DNA of 64,000 bases from assembly GCA_949840805.1 (NCBI GenBank), contig CATKXR010000012.1:25203-89202 (forward strand). Reading direction: 5' to 3'. The position numbers were made by a program, and so were the translations under genes. Position 1 is the first letter of the stretch; each line of letters opens with the position of its first letter. The stretch is from an uncultured Lachnospiraceae bacterium (lineage in GTDB: Bacteria > Bacillota > Clostridia > Lachnospirales > Lachnospiraceae). The notes below the pieces were generated by a model. That model was not told the origin of the DNA, ran no database searches, and saw only the letters and a list, made by a program, of their open reading frames with translations. This document shows positions 18,224-27,759 of the stretch, piece by piece.

Positions 18224-18273
18224 CTTCTTCACCTCTTTACAGAATAGGAATGCTCCCCATTTGTTAAGTGTTC

Positions 18274-19152
18274 CTATTGTATTGATTGAGTATCTGGCAC
18301 GGGATTCTCCTCGGGCGGGTCGTCCGTCGGGGCCTGCTCAGTATCCAACAAAAGGGAAGCCGTCAGCCCTGTCTCATCCAGGGTTATTTGAATCGTGAGA
18401 GGTTTATCATACGGATTCATGAACTTTAAATCTTTTCGCCCTTCTGATATGGTGGCATCCAGCCCTCTCGGTATATAGGAGATCCTGGAAGAATGGGGAT
18501 AGCGCTCCGCAGCAGGGAGCATTGCGTGGCACATGGCGGCGTATAAGGTAGAGGATACCTGGCATATGCCGCCTCCATATTCCATCCCTCCAATAGCAGG
18601 AGCCATCACATAACCATTTTCCGGAATCCTTGACAGGACAGTCTGGCTGAAGGAAAATGTTTCTCCGGGCTGTAAGACGAGTCCATTGATTCTTGATGCC
18701 GCCTGCTGAATATTTTCAGCCCTGGGGAGCGTTTTATTATAATCAGTATGATATATGCCAATGACAGGATTCTCTTCCGGCTGTGGCAGGCACAGTCTTC
18801 CTTCTGATCTTCCCGCTGTGTCATAATGCCTGCAGTAAGCGGCCCAGTTTGTATTATAGGTATCCAGCAGATCGGGATTGTAGTACATATATGCTTTTAA
18901 ATTGAATTCTTCATTGCCGGAACGTCCCTCCCAAATGCCCATGTTTACAAAATGCGCGAACAGATTTTCAGGATCTGCACCGATCGTATCCTGAAGGTCA
19001 GGATTCTGATTAAAATAGTATTCGGCATCAAATACAGGCCGGAAAGATTCGTTGCCGGTTCCTGCGGCATGGGCCGTAAACAAAAGTCCGCTCCTTAAAG
19101 TCATGCAGGTGATGCTCCCTGCAAATAACAATACCTTTATATATCTTTTCAT
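18274..19152 (-). CDS. Secreted VanW-family protein with NPDL-type repeats
   Basis: A 292-residue protein with a signal peptide (about 1-29). It has two copies of a module with the pattern YYxxNPDL ... H(F/Y) ... G...EGR (about 41-122), known from clostridial surface proteins, and then a VanW domain (about 130-275). The VanW core is clear: PGETFSFSQ, GGGICQVSSTLYAA, HSSRISYIPRGLDATIS and DLKFMNPYDKPLTIQ. VanW was first named from vancomycin-resistance clusters, but most members have no proven role. No van genes are present. The start has GGAGG at 8 bases. The downstream kinase gene may belong to the same transcript. Confidence 0.83.
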   Translation of the reverse strand: MKRYIKVLLFAGSITCMTLRSGLLFTAHAAGTGNESFRPVFDAEYYFNQNPDLQDTIGADPENLFAHFVNMGIWEGRSGNEEFNLKAYMYYNPDLLDTYNTNWAAYCRHYDTAGRSEGRLCLPQPEENPVIGIYHTDYNKTLPRAENIQQAASRINGLVLQPGETFSFSQTVLSRIPENGYVMAPAIGGMEYGGGICQVSSTLYAAMCHAMLPAAERYPHSSRISYIPRGLDATISEGRKDLKFMNPYDKPLTIQITLDETGLTASLLLDTEQAPTDDPPEENPVPDTQSIQ

Positions 19153-19329
19153 TGCTAATCCTCCGGAAAACTTTTTGTCTTGTCATAGGACAAAATTTGG
19201 CAATAATTACAATACCATGGATTCTGTCCTATAACAAGATAATTTTGGCATTTTTGGAGAAGGAATGCATCTATTCATGATTGTCAATGAAAAACCGCCA
19301 CAAAATGCAATCTTTGTGGAAAATAAATA
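19153..19329. other. Intergenic region upstream of the T-box
   Basis: AT-rich stretch that carries the promoter of the minus-strand VanW gene. No confident -35/-10 pair, RNA or repeat was identified. Confidence 0.3.
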
Positions 19330-19361
19330 TTGCAATCAGGTTTGGGGTATGCTAATATAAT
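19330..19361 (+). promoter_or_regulatory. Candidate promoter of the T-box/aspS operon
   Basis: A perfect TATAAT at 19356-19361 follows a TTGCAA at 19330-19335. The spacing is 20 bases, longer than ideal; the overlapping TAATAT at 19353-19358 gives a 17-base spacer. Either would start the T-box RNA near 19365. Confidence 0.5.
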
Positions 19362-19380
19362 ACCAATTTAATGCGGCAAA

Positions 19381-19735
19381 GCATGAAAATGGCTGAGAAG
19401 GAGACTCTTGCCCATGGAACTTCGACAGGAAGACGGCGTCACCGACTGAAAGCGCCGTCAGGTTGGGCCAGGCAGACAGGGAACACTCCGGAGCCGGTAT
19501 TTTGAACCATAGGGCAGACAGGCGGCAGGCTGAGGTTTTTGTCTGAGAAGGAGGAAGCGGCTGGTTCTGCAAGATGCAAGTAGGGATACCCGGATGGCGC
19601 CCGTTACGCGCCGAGAGTGGAGCGCGGACTTCTTGCAGGAGCCGTTCTCAAGGCGGGTGGTACCGCGGAGCATGATTCGTATAAGAAGAATGTCCCGTCC
19701 CGGAATATGTAACAGTATTCCGGGGCGGGTTTTTT
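19381..19735 (+). ncRNA. T-box riboswitch controlling aspS-gatCAB
   Basis: The classic T-box core GGGTGGTACCGCGG lies at 19655-19668 and is followed by a strong terminator. Stem I can be closed by GGAG (19400-19403) and CTCC (19486-19489). The likely specifier bulge on the 3' side reads GAAC (19481-19484), giving an AAC (Asn) codon and an overlapping GAA (Glu) codon. An apical helix is formed by GACGGCG and CGCCGTC. Uncharged tRNA binding would stabilise the antiterminator and turn on amidation genes. Both readings fit, since AspRS2 plus GatCAB make Asn-tRNA and/or Gln-tRNA. The specifier assignment is from manual folding. Confidence 0.9.
19694..19735 (+). terminator. Regulated terminator of the T-box
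   Basis: CCCGTCCCGGAATA at 19694-19707 pairs with TATTCCGGGGCGGG at 19716-19729 (one G-U pair), followed by six T. It is mutually exclusive with the T-box antiterminator. Confidence 0.9.
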
Positions 19736-19807
19736 GTTTGTGGATTCCTGAACCGGAATCATAAGAGGCGGATATCGGAAGCTAGGTTTTTGAGGAAGGA
19801 GAGCAGG

Positions 19808-21139
19808 ATGGAATTTTTGACAGGTGTAAAAGAAAAAGATACAAAGGGAATAAAAGAGCTTCTTCAGGGAGATTATGAGGGAAAGATTGTAAAAATGAAC
19901 GGGGCCGTCCACAGTATCCGGGATATGGGAGATGTGGCTTTTGTGATTTTGCGCAAGGCCGAGGGGCTGGTACAATGCGTTTACGAGGAAGGAACGGCAG
20001 ATTTTTCTTTAAAGGAGATAAAAGAAGAGTCTGCGGTGGAGGTGACTGGCATGGTGGCGTCAGAGGAGAGGGCGCCTCACGGTTTTGAGATCCGCTTGCT
20101 GGGAATCCGTGTTTTATCGGAGCCATACCAGGTTCTGCCTCTTGCCATTAATAAATGGAAGATGAATACATCCTTAGAGACCAGGCTGGCCCTGCGGCCC
20201 GTATCCCTGCGGAATGTGCGGGAACGGGCAAAGTTCAAGATCCAGGAGGGGATTGTCAGGGGATTCCGGGAATTTTTATTCGGCCAGGGGTTTACGGAGA
20301 TCCGGACTCCGAAGATCGTGTCCCGCGGGGCGGAAGGCGGGGCCAACGTGTTCCGGCTGAACTATTTTAACAAAAAAGCGGAGCTTGGGCAGAGCCCTCA
20401 GTTCTACAAGCAGACTATGGTAGGGGTGTATGACAGGGTGTTTGAGGCGGCGCCTGTATTCCGGGCGGAGAAGCACAATACTACCCGCCATTTAAACGAA
20501 TACGTCAGCCTGGATTTTGAGATGGGGTACATTGACAGCTTTGAGGATGTGATGGCCATGGAGACGGGATTTTTGCAGTATACCATGGACCTGCTTAACC
20601 GGGATTACGAACCGGAACTGAAAATGCTGGGGGTGGAGCTGCCTGAGATCAGAGAGATTCCCCAGGTGCGGTTTGACAGGGCAAAGGAGCTGGCATCGGA
20701 AAAGTATAACAGGAAGATCCGCAATCCTTTTGACTTAGAGCCGGAGGAGGAGTCGCTGATCGGCAGATATTTTAAGGAAGAATATGGCAGTGATTTTGTT
20801 TTTGTAACCCATTATCCTTCGAAAAAACGTCCTTTTTATGCTATGGACGACCCGGAGGACAACAGGTTTACCCTGAGTTTTGACCTTCTCTATAAAGGGC
20901 TTGAGATTACTACCGGCGGGCAGAGAATCCATGAATACCCGATGATCCTTGAGAAAATGGCCAGGCGGAATATGGATCCGGACGATATCCGGGATTATCT
21001 GATGATCTTTAAGTATGGCATGCCGCCTCATGGGGGACTTGGCATCGGGCTGGAAAGGCTGACCATGAAGCTTTTAGACGAGCAGAATGTGCGGGAAACC
21101 GCCTTGTTCCCAAGAGATGTGACCAGGCTGGAGCCTTGA
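19808..21139 (+). CDS. aspS: Archaeal-type (class AspRS2) aspartyl-tRNA synthetase, probably acting on tRNA(Asn)
   Basis: A 443-residue class II synthetase with an N-terminal OB-fold anticodon-binding domain (about 1-115) and a catalytic core. Motif 2 is [15 protein letters not shown] and motif 3 is [26 protein letters not shown]. It lacks the GAD insertion of standard bacterial AspRS and is close to archaeal enzymes of about 430-440 residues. In bacteria these second AspRS forms usually mischarge tRNA(Asn) with Asp for later amidation by GatCAB, which is encoded directly downstream. Start ATG 19808 follows AAGGAG; the longer TTG form would include the ribosome site. The gene is under T-box control. 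Confidence 0.88.
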   Translation: MEFLTGVKEKDTKGIKELLQGDYEGKIVKMNGAVHSIRDMGDVAFVILRKAEGLVQCVYEEGTADFSLKEIKEESAVEVTGMVASEERAPHGFEIRLLGIRVLSEPYQVLPLAINKWKMNTSLETRLALRPVSLRNVRERAKFKIQEGIVRGFREFLFGQGFTEIRTPKIVSRGAEGGANVFRLNYFNKKAELGQSPQFYKQTMVGVYDRVFEAAPVFRAEKHNTTRHLNEYVSLDFEMGYIDSFEDVMAMETGFLQYTMDLLNRDYEPELKMLGVELPEIREIPQVRFDRAKELASEKYNRKIRNPFDLEPEEESLIGRYFKEEYGSDFVFVTHYPSKKRPFYAMDDPEDNRFTLSFDLLYKGLEITTGGQRIHEYPMILEKMARRNMDPDDIRDYLMIFKYGMPPHGGLGIGLERLTMKLLDEQNVRETALFPRDVTRLEP

Positions 21140-21221
21140 GGGAACGGCTGAGGGGATATCCAGGTACAATACGGAAAACAAAAAACGCGCAGGAATCGGA
21201 CAGGAAAAGGAGAACGGAAAG

Positions 21222-21515
21222 ATGGCCAATATAATCAGTGATGAAACCATGGAATATGTAGGGATCCTGGCAAAGCTGGAGCTTTCCCCGGAGGAGAGGG
21301 AAGCGGCCAGGAAGGATATGGAGAAGATGTTAGACTATATCGATAAATTAAATGAGCTGGATACCGACGGTGTGGAGCCCATGACCCATGTGTTTCCCTT
21401 CCATAATGTATTTCGGGAGGATATCGTGACCAATGGGGATGACAGGGATCATATCCTGAAAAACGCGCCGGAGCAGAAGGACGGGGCTTTTAAAGTGCCG
21501 AAGACGGTAGACTGA
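21222..21515 (+). CDS. gatC: Asp-tRNA(Asn)/Glu-tRNA(Gln) amidotransferase subunit C
   Basis: A 97-residue protein typical of GatC in length (95-100). Family signatures are visible: [13 protein letters not shown] near the start, then [15 protein letters not shown] and a C-terminal [11 protein letters not shown]. GatC wraps around GatA and GatB and stabilises the amidotransferase. It starts 82 bases after aspS with AAAAGGAG upstream and precedes gatA by 93 bases. Confidence 0.93.
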   Translation: MANIISDETMEYVGILAKLELSPEEREAARKDMEKMLDYIDKLNELDTDGVEPMTHVFPFHNVFREDIVTNGDDRDHILKNAPEQKDGAFKVPKTVD

Positions 21516-21608
21516 GAAAATGGATTATGGCGGTCCGGCAAGTGTGGGGAATAGGCATGGAGGATGGCTGCTCAAACAGGAACGCCGGACAGAAGGAAAG
21601 GAGCATAC

Positions 21609-23114
21609 ATGAAAGATATCCTGGAACTGACTGCCTTAGAGCTGGGCAGAAGGATAAAGAAAAGGGAGATTGGCGTGGAGGAGGCGGCTAAAGCGGCCTT
21701 GTCACAGATGCGGATATTGGAGCCTGTATTAAACTGTTATGTGACGGTAGATGAAAAGATGGTATTAGACCAGGCCGGGAAAGTTCAAAAAAGGATAGAT
21801 GAGGGAGAGCTGACCGGCCCTTTGGCAGGGGTTCCGGCGGCTATTAAGGATAATCTGTGTATGGAAGGGCTGCCTGCCACCTGCAGTTCGAAGATTCTCC
21901 AAAACTTCGTGCCGACTTATACGGCAGAGGCGGTCAAAAGGCTTTTGGACGAGGGAGCGGTTATCTTAGGAAAGACGAATATGGATGAGTTTGCCATGGG
22001 AAGCACTACGGAAACCTCAGCATTTGGAGAAACGAAAAATCCATGGAATCCGGAGCATGTGCCGGGAGGGTCTTCCGGCGGTTCCTGCGCGGCAGTGGCG
22101 GCAAACGAGTGCTTTTATGCGTTAGGGTCGGACACAGGCGGCTCCATCCGTCAGCCCAGTTCTTTTTGCGGAGTAACCGGAATCAAGCCTACTTACGGCA
22201 CCGTGTCCCGATATGGGCTGATTGCCTATGGATCCTCTTTAGACCAGATCGGCCCTATTGGAAAAAATGTGGAAGATTGTGCGGCAGCGCTGGAGGTGAT
22301 ATCTTCCCATGATAAAAAGGACAGCACTTCCATCCCACGGAAAGATTGTGATTTTACCTCCGCGCTGGTGGATGACGTGAGGGGAATGAGGATCGGCATT
22401 CCCCGGGATTATATGGGCGATGGGCTGGATGTACAGGTAAAGGATGCCGTCCTTAAGGCGGCGCGGGTGCTGGAGAAAAAAGGGGCTGTGGTGGAAGAAT
22501 TTGATTTAAGCCTGGTGGAATATGCGATTCCGGCCTACTATGTAATTGCCTCTGCAGAGGCAAGCTCCAATCTGTCCCGGTTTGACGGCGTCAAATACGG
22601 ATATCGCACGGGAGAGTACGAGGGACTTCATAATATGTATAAGAAAAGCCGGTCCGAGGGCTTTGGGCCGGAGGTGAAACGCCGGATCATGCTGGGTTCT
22701 TTTGTTCTCAGCAGCGGTTATTATGATGCCTATTATTTAAAGGCGCTGAAGACAAAGGCGTTGATTAAAAAAGCTTTTGACCGGGCGTTTGAACAATACG
22801 ACGTGATCCTGGGGCCGGCGGCTCCGTCTACGGCGCCAAAGCTGGGGGAGTCTTTGTCGGATCCGCTGAAAATGTATCTGGGGGATATTTATACGATTTC
22901 CGTCAATCTGGCAGGACTGCCAGGCATGTCCGTACCCTGCGGGCTGGATTCTTCCGGTCTTCCTGTCGGGCTGCAGTTGATTGGCGATTGTTTTAAGGAG
23001 AAAAATATTATTCGCGCCGGTTATGCCTATGAGCGCAGCCGTGATTATGAGATGCCGGAGCTTGCGATCCAGGCGGCAGAGGGAACCCCGGAACAGGAGG
23101 TGCGGTATGAGTAA
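21609..23114 (+). CDS. gatA: Asp-tRNA(Asn)/Glu-tRNA(Gln) amidotransferase subunit A
   Basis: A 501-residue amidase-signature enzyme that releases ammonia from glutamine for the transamidation in GatB. The Ser-cisSer-Lys triad is intact: K80 (IKDN), S155 (GGSSGGS) and S179 (DTGGSIRQPSS). Start ATG 21609 follows AAAGGAG; the open frame extends 15 codons further upstream but without a ribosome site. Its TAA overlaps the start of gatB. Confidence 0.95.
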   Translation: MKDILELTALELGRRIKKREIGVEEAAKAALSQMRILEPVLNCYVTVDEKMVLDQAGKVQKRIDEGELTGPLAGVPAAIKDNLCMEGLPATCSSKILQNFVPTYTAEAVKRLLDEGAVILGKTNMDEFAMGSTTETSAFGETKNPWNPEHVPGGSSGGSCAAVAANECFYALGSDTGGSIRQPSSFCGVTGIKPTYGTVSRYGLIAYGSSLDQIGPIGKNVEDCAAALEVISSHDKKDSTSIPRKDCDFTSALVDDVRGMRIGIPRDYMGDGLDVQVKDAVLKAARVLEKKGAVVEEFDLSLVEYAIPAYYVIASAEASSNLSRFDGVKYGYRTGEYEGLHNMYKKSRSEGFGPEVKRRIMLGSFVLSSGYYDAYYLKALKTKALIKKAFDRAFEQYDVILGPAAPSTAPKLGESLSDPLKMYLGDIYTISVNLAGLPGMSVPCGLDSSGLPVGLQLIGDCFKEKNIIRAGYAYERSRDYEMPELAIQAAEGTPEQEVRYE

Positions 23115-24543
23115 ACAATACGAGACGGTAATCGGCCTTGAAGTGCATGTGGAGCTTGCATCCAAAACAAAGATTTTCTGCGGGTGTTCCACGGAATTCG
23201 GAGGGGCGCCCAACACCCACACCTGCCCGGTCTGTACCGGCATGCCAGGCTCTCTGCCGGTTCTTAACAAACAGGTGGTGGAATATGCCCTGGCAGTGGG
23301 GCTTGCGGTCAACTGCAGGATCAACCAGTACTGCAGGTTTGACCGGAAAAACTATTTTTACCCGGACAACCCTCAAAATTATCAGATATCCCAGCTTTAC
23401 CTTCCCATTTGCCATGACGGATGGGTGGAGATCGAGACAGGGGCAGGAAAAAAGAAGGTGGGCATCCATGAGATCCACATGGAGGAGGATGCGGGAAAAC
23501 TGATCCATGACGAGTGGGAGGACTGTTCTCTTGTGGATTACAACCGGAGCGGCGTACCGCTTATCGAGATTGTGTCGGAACCGGATATGAGAAGCGCGGA
23601 CGAAGTCATTGCCTACCTGGAAAAACTGAGGCTGATCATCCAGTATTTGGGGGCTTCGGACTGTAAGCTGCAGGAAGGTTCCATGCGCGCCGATGTAAAC
23701 CTGTCGGTGAGAGAAGCGGGTACGAATAAATTGGGAACCCGTACCGAGATGAAGAATTTAAACTCCTTTAAGGCTATCGCCCGGGCAATCGAAGGAGAGA
23801 GAAGCAGGCAGATCGAGCTTTTGGAGGAAGGGAAAAAAGTGGTCCAGGAGACCAGAAGATGGGATGACAACAAGGAGTCTTCCCATGCCATGCGCTCAAA
23901 GGAGGACGCCCAGGATTACCGGTATTTTCCGGATCCGGATCTGGTTCCGGTGATGATCAGTGACGAATGGATCGCCCGGATCCGGGCAGGACTGCCGGAA
24001 CTGCGGACGGAAAAACTGGAACGCTACCAGAAGGAATACGAACTTCCTCTATACGACGCAGAGATACTTACCGGCTCCAAGCATTTGGCGGATGTGTTTG
24101 AAGATACGGTAAAGCTCTGCGGCAGGCCGAAAGAGGTTTCCAACTGGCTGATGACCGACACCATGCGCCTTTTGAAAGAACATGAACAGGAGCCGGAAGA
24201 CATTTCCTTCAGCCCGAAGAACCTGGCAAAGCTCGTAAAGATGGTAGAGGAAAATGTGATCAACCGGACGGTTGCAAAGAGCGTTTTTGAGGCTGTATAT
24301 AAGGAAGACGTGGATCCGGAGCAGTATGTGGAGGAAAAAGGGCTTAAGGTGGTCAGCGATGAGGGGGCGCTTCAGGCGGTAATTGAGGAAATTCTGCAGA
24401 AAAATCCCCAGTCTGTGGCCGACTACAAGGCGGGAAAGCAGAAAGCCATGGGATTTGTGGTAGGGCAGACAATGAGAGCCATGAAAGGAAAGGCGGACCC
24501 TGCGGTGGTGAATCAGTTGGTGAAAGAATTGCTGGAGCGGTAA
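23107..24543 (+). CDS. gatB: Asp-tRNA(Asn)/Glu-tRNA(Gln) amidotransferase subunit B
   Basis: A 478-residue GatB of normal length. The N-terminal kinase/transamidase domain begins YETVIGLEVHVEL and has the zinc-type Cys set (CGCST, then CPVC). The C-terminal YqeY/tail domain (about 330-478) recognises the tRNA. ATG 23107 lies inside the end of gatA with AGGAGGTG upstream, so the two are translationally coupled. It phosphorylates the mischarged Asp or Glu and amidates it. The operon seems to end here; the next gene has its own promoter. Confidence 0.95.
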   Translation: MSKQYETVIGLEVHVELASKTKIFCGCSTEFGGAPNTHTCPVCTGMPGSLPVLNKQVVEYALAVGLAVNCRINQYCRFDRKNYFYPDNPQNYQISQLYLPICHDGWVEIETGAGKKKVGIHEIHMEEDAGKLIHDEWEDCSLVDYNRSGVPLIEIVSEPDMRSADEVIAYLEKLRLIIQYLGASDCKLQEGSMRADVNLSVREAGTNKLGTRTEMKNLNSFKAIARAIEGERSRQIELLEEGKKVVQETRRWDDNKESSHAMRSKEDAQDYRYFPDPDLVPVMISDEWIARIRAGLPELRTEKLERYQKEYELPLYDAEILTGSKHLADVFEDTVKLCGRPKEVSNWLMTDTMRLLKEHEQEPEDISFSPKNLAKLVKMVEENVINRTVAKSVFEAVYKEDVDPEQYVEEKGLKVVSDEGALQAVIEEILQKNPQSVADYKAGKQKAMGFVVGQTMRAMKGKADPAVVNQLVKELLER

Positions 24544-24568
24544 ACATATCCGGGATCAAAATAACAGA

Positions 24569-24597
24569 TTGCAAATTACATGATTTTCGTGTAGAAT
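24569..24597 (+). promoter_or_regulatory. Promoter of the aminotransferase gene
   Basis: TTGCAA at 24569-24574 and TAGAAT at 24592-24597, spacer 17 bases, about 95 bases upstream of the start codon. Confidence 0.7.
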
Positions 24598-24694
24598 GAT
24601 AAGCACCTCAAAAGTAATGGCAACAGGATAGGCGCAGGCAGAGGGATATGGCTACAGGGACATATCCCAAAACAAGATGAGGAGGAGAGATAAT

Positions 24695-25999
24695 ATGCAG
24701 CCATATGCAGAGATGAGTAACGAGGAATTACTTGCATTGAAAAAACAGCTTTCCGTCAAATACAGGGATTTCCAGGGAAAGGATTTAAGGCTCGACATGT
24801 CCCGGGGAAAGCCCAGCGTAGACCAGCTGGATCTTTCCATGGGCATGATGGACGTGCTGGGCAGCGATGATGACCTGACCTGTGACGATGGCACGGACTG
24901 CCGTAATTATGGTGTGCTGACCGGAATCGGCGAGGCAAAAGAGCTTCTGGGAGATATGATGGAAGTTTCTCCGGACAATATCATCATTTATGGAAACTCC
25001 AGTCTGAATGTGATGTTTGATACGGTGTCCCGTTCCGTGACCCATGGGGTGATGGGCAATACTCCCTGGTGCAAGCTGGACAAGGTGAAATTTTTATGTC
25101 CGGTGCCCGGATATGACCGGCATTTTGCCATTACGGAGTATTTCGGGATCGAGATGGTCCAGGTTCCTCTGACAGGGGAGGGGCCTGATATGGATCTTGT
25201 GGAGAAACTGGTCAGTGAGGATGAGAGCATCAAGGGAATCTGGTGCGTGCCGAAGTATTCCAATCCCACCGGCAACAGCTATTCCGATGTGACGGTACGC
25301 AGGTTTGCCCGTTTAAAGCCGGCGGCTCCGGATTTTAGGATTTACTGGGACAATGCTTACGGGATTCATCATCTCTATGATTATGACCAGGATCACCTGA
25401 TAGAGATTCTTGCCGAGTGTAAACGGGCGGGGAATCCGGATCTTGTATATAAGTTTTCGTCTACGTCCAAGATCAGCTTCCCGGGATCCGGTATAGCGGC
25501 GATCGCCACATCCCGCAATAATCTGGAAGATATCGAGAAGCAGCTTAAGTTCCAGACCATTGGCCATGATAAGGTAAACCAGCTCCGTCATGTCCGTTTC
25601 TTTGGGGGAATTCATGGGATGGTGGAGCATATGCGGCTTCATGCGGACATTATGCGTCCTAAGTTTGAGGCTGTAACCGGTACTTTGGAGAGGGAGCTGG
25701 AAGGGCTTGGGATCGGAACCTGGACGAATCCAAAGGGAGGATATTTTATCTCATTTGATTCCCTGGACGGCTGTGCCAAAGAGATTGTGGCCCGCTGTAA
25801 AAAGGCGGGGCTTATCATGACAGGGGCCGGGGCCACGTATCCTTATGGAAAGGATCCCCGGGACAGGAATATCCGCATTGCCCCCTCTTATCCGCCTCTT
25901 GAAGATCTGATTCTTGCCATGGAGCTTTTTGCGCTCTGTGTGAAGATCGTCAGCATCAATAAAATCCTGGCGGACAGAAAGGCCAGCGGTGAGGGCTGA
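24695..25999 (+). CDS. PLP-dependent aspartate aminotransferase (class Ic/MocR-like family)
   Basis: A 434-residue fold-type I aminotransferase of the family often annotated as type Ic aspartate aminotransferase. The Schiff-base Lys is about K259 (SSTSKISFPGSG). PKYSNPTGNSYS and YWDNAYGIHH are the substrate- and PLP-contacting motifs. It would interconvert aspartate and oxaloacetate with 2-oxoglutarate/glutamate, which links it to the upstream aspartate/asparagine operon, though it has its own promoter. Start ATG 24695 has GAGGAGGAG upstream. It converges with the next gene, only 8 bases away. Confidence 0.85.
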   Translation: MQPYAEMSNEELLALKKQLSVKYRDFQGKDLRLDMSRGKPSVDQLDLSMGMMDVLGSDDDLTCDDGTDCRNYGVLTGIGEAKELLGDMMEVSPDNIIIYGNSSLNVMFDTVSRSVTHGVMGNTPWCKLDKVKFLCPVPGYDRHFAITEYFGIEMVQVPLTGEGPDMDLVEKLVSEDESIKGIWCVPKYSNPTGNSYSDVTVRRFARLKPAAPDFRIYWDNAYGIHHLYDYDQDHLIEILAECKRAGNPDLVYKFSSTSKISFPGSGIAAIATSRNNLEDIEKQLKFQTIGHDKVNQLRHVRFFGGIHGMVEHMRLHADIMRPKFEAVTGTLERELEGLGIGTWTNPKGGYFISFDSLDGCAKEIVARCKKAGLIMTGAGATYPYGKDPRDRNIRIAPSYPPLEDLILAMELFALCVKIVSINKILADRKASGEG

Positions 26000-26007
26000 C
26001 CTGACGA

Positions 26008-26790
26008 TTAAGGAGGCAGGTTCATGGTTTTTTGAATCTGCCTCCATGGATTTACGCGGCGCCTGTGTCCAAGGTACAGGCGGGAGAAAAACGGGGTGGA
26101 AAGAATTCCGCTTATGGACAGAAGCATCATATTTTTCAGGTTGTATTTGCTCTGCCCGGCAGGGCGCCGGTTCCGTATAAAGGGGACGGCTGCCACAGGG
26201 AATTTCAGCCGGGGAATCAACACACGCAGGACGCCGGGGGAGCCATAGCAGAAGGAGAGCTTTTTTAACGCGCGAGAACCTAAAAGGCGGTAATCGCCTT
26301 CCATACAGGTCCCGCCGTTCAGAAGTTTCATGAGACAGTAAAAAAGCCTGGCTCCTGCCTGTTTTGGCAGGGAGTCGCAGCTTCTGTCAATACGGACGGT
26401 GTCCACGATCTCAAAGCCATCCGTCCAGGCGTCTAAAATGGCGGGAAGGACGGACGGGTCATCCTGCAGGTCCGCATCCATAGTGACAGTCCCGTCACAA
26501 AAAGGGCGGACTGCCATCAGGCCGGTGAACAGGGCTTTTTGCTGGCCTAAGTTTTTCCACAGGGAGATGCCGGCAACGCGGGAATCCTGGCGTCCCAGCC
26601 GGCAGATGACGTCCCAGGTCCGGTCGGTGGAGCCATCGTCCACAAAGACAATCCGGCTCTTACGGGAAATCTTTTTACAGGCAGCAAGACGGTCCAGGGA
26701 TGAAAGAAGTTCGGCGGCGGTTTTGGGAAGGACTTCCTGCTCGTTGTGGCACGGCAGAACCAGGTATATGGTTTTTTCTTTCTTTTTCAT
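26008..26790 (-). CDS. Family 2 glycosyltransferase lacking the usual membrane tail
   Basis: A 260-residue GT-A enzyme resembling DPM1/GtrB prenyl-phosphate glycosyltransferases. VLPCHNEQEVLP is at the N terminus, VFVDDGSTD at about 48-56, and the metal-binding MDADLQDDP at about 108-116. The relatives carry two C-terminal TM helices. Here the chain ends in a basic tail soon after SKYNLKNMMLLSISGI, so it is short by about 60 residues, and the membrane part is missing or replaced. It overlaps the upstream response-regulator gene by 4 bases, so the two form an operon. Confidence 0.8.
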   Translation of the reverse strand: MKKKEKTIYLVLPCHNEQEVLPKTAAELLSSLDRLAACKKISRKSRIVFVDDGSTDRTWDVICRLGRQDSRVAGISLWKNLGQQKALFTGLMAVRPFCDGTVTMDADLQDDPSVLPAILDAWTDGFEIVDTVRIDRSCDSLPKQAGARLFYCLMKLLNGGTCMEGDYRLLGSRALKKLSFCYGSPGVLRVLIPRLKFPVAAVPFIRNRRPAGQSKYNLKNMMLLSISGILSTPFFSRLYLGHRRRVNPWRQIQKTMNLPP

Positions 26791-27536
26791 AGATTCTTTC
26801 GGGTGCGGGCAAAAATGAAGTCCGCATAATTTTTCTGCATTTCTTTGCGTTTGGGGCGGCTGATGGGGATTCGGGTCCCGTTTTTCAGAAGAAAGTTCTC
26901 GGCTTCCGAAACAATAACCTTTTCCAGATTGACGGCATATCCGCGGCAGCAGACAGGAAACTGAAGCTTTAAGAAGCTTTTGCCTGGTTCTTCCATAGCG
27001 TAAATCTGCTGCAGAAAGCTGTCAAGAGTCATGTAGGAACGGCACATGTCCCCGCTGTCCAGATAAATCTCAAGAAAATGTCCGATGGAGCGGGCATACA
27101 GGATATCTTCAAGCAGAATGTGGCGGGGCAGCCGGTTTTCCGTGACCTGCAGGTAACGGGGGAGCCGGGAACGGCTTGTGAGGCGTTCCATGACGGAATA
27201 GACCTGGTCGGCGCAGATGGGCTTGACCAGATAGTCCATAGCCTGGACACGGTATCCTTCCAGGGCAAAGCCTTCCTCGGAAGTGACAAATATAATGGCG
27301 GTCCGGGAAGTGGACTGGCGGATCTGGCGGGCAGCCTCCATGCCGGAAATGCCGTCCATGTATATATCCAAAAACACGGCCATGTACCGGTTGGGGGTAA
27401 AATTTTCAAGAAATTTTTCCCCGCTTGTAAAAATCTGAATCGGGCATGTGATCTTCTGGGTCTCCAGAAATTCCGATATCATTTTAGCAAGCAGCCTGCA
27501 GTCGCTTTTTAAATCATCTACAATTGCCAGTTCCAT
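26787..27536 (-). CDS. LytTR-type response regulator
   Basis: A 249-residue regulator with a receiver domain (about 1-120; acidic pair VDD at 6-8, phospho-acceptor Asp in VFLDIYMDG, Lys in YLVKP) and a C-terminal LytTR DNA-binding domain (about 140-245). No sensor kinase of the AgrC type is adjacent. AAAGGAGAG lies 8 bases before ATG. It is divergent from the 36-kb secretion cluster, with 223 bases between, so it is a candidate local regulator, although no direct-repeat binding site was recognised. Confidence 0.87.
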   Translation of the reverse strand: MELAIVDDLKSDCRLLAKMISEFLETQKITCPIQIFTSGEKFLENFTPNRYMAVFLDIYMDGISGMEAARQIRQSTSRTAIIFVTSEEGFALEGYRVQAMDYLVKPICADQVYSVMERLTSRSRLPRYLQVTENRLPRHILLEDILYARSIGHFLEIYLDSGDMCRSYMTLDSFLQQIYAMEEPGKSFLKLQFPVCCRGYAVNLEKVIVSEAENFLLKNGTRIPISRPKRKEMQKNYADFIFARTRKNL

Positions 27537-27759
27537 ATGGCCTCTCCTTTTTCGTAACCGTTCCCTGCTGTTTATCTTAATATCCCTAATATCTTAAAAA
27601 AATCATACCACATTGGCTGATGTTTATACATGACTATTCGTGCGAAAAAAAGACAGTTGGTGACAGGTCTATTGAAAAGAAGAATCGGAAGGTGGTATCC
27701 TATTACCAAAACAGCCATAGAAAGGAAAAAGCCTGATATGGGAAAGGGATGGTTCAGGT
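27537..27759. other. Divergent control region of the regulator gene and the secretion cluster
   Basis: This stretch must hold promoters in both directions. It is AT-rich near the regulator gene. Apart from the weak plus-strand promoter described separately, nothing recognisable was found. Confidence 0.4.
27672..27701 (+). promoter_or_regulatory. Weak candidate promoter of the secretion/signalling cluster
   Basis: TTGAAA at 27672-27677 and TATCCT at 27696-27701 with an 18-base spacer. The -10 box is poor, which could mean activator dependence or an alternative sigma factor. Confidence 0.3.

Noticed and set aside
18274..19152. Vancomycin resistance determinant
   Set aside because: VanW alone does not confer resistance and no vanHAX-type genes are present.
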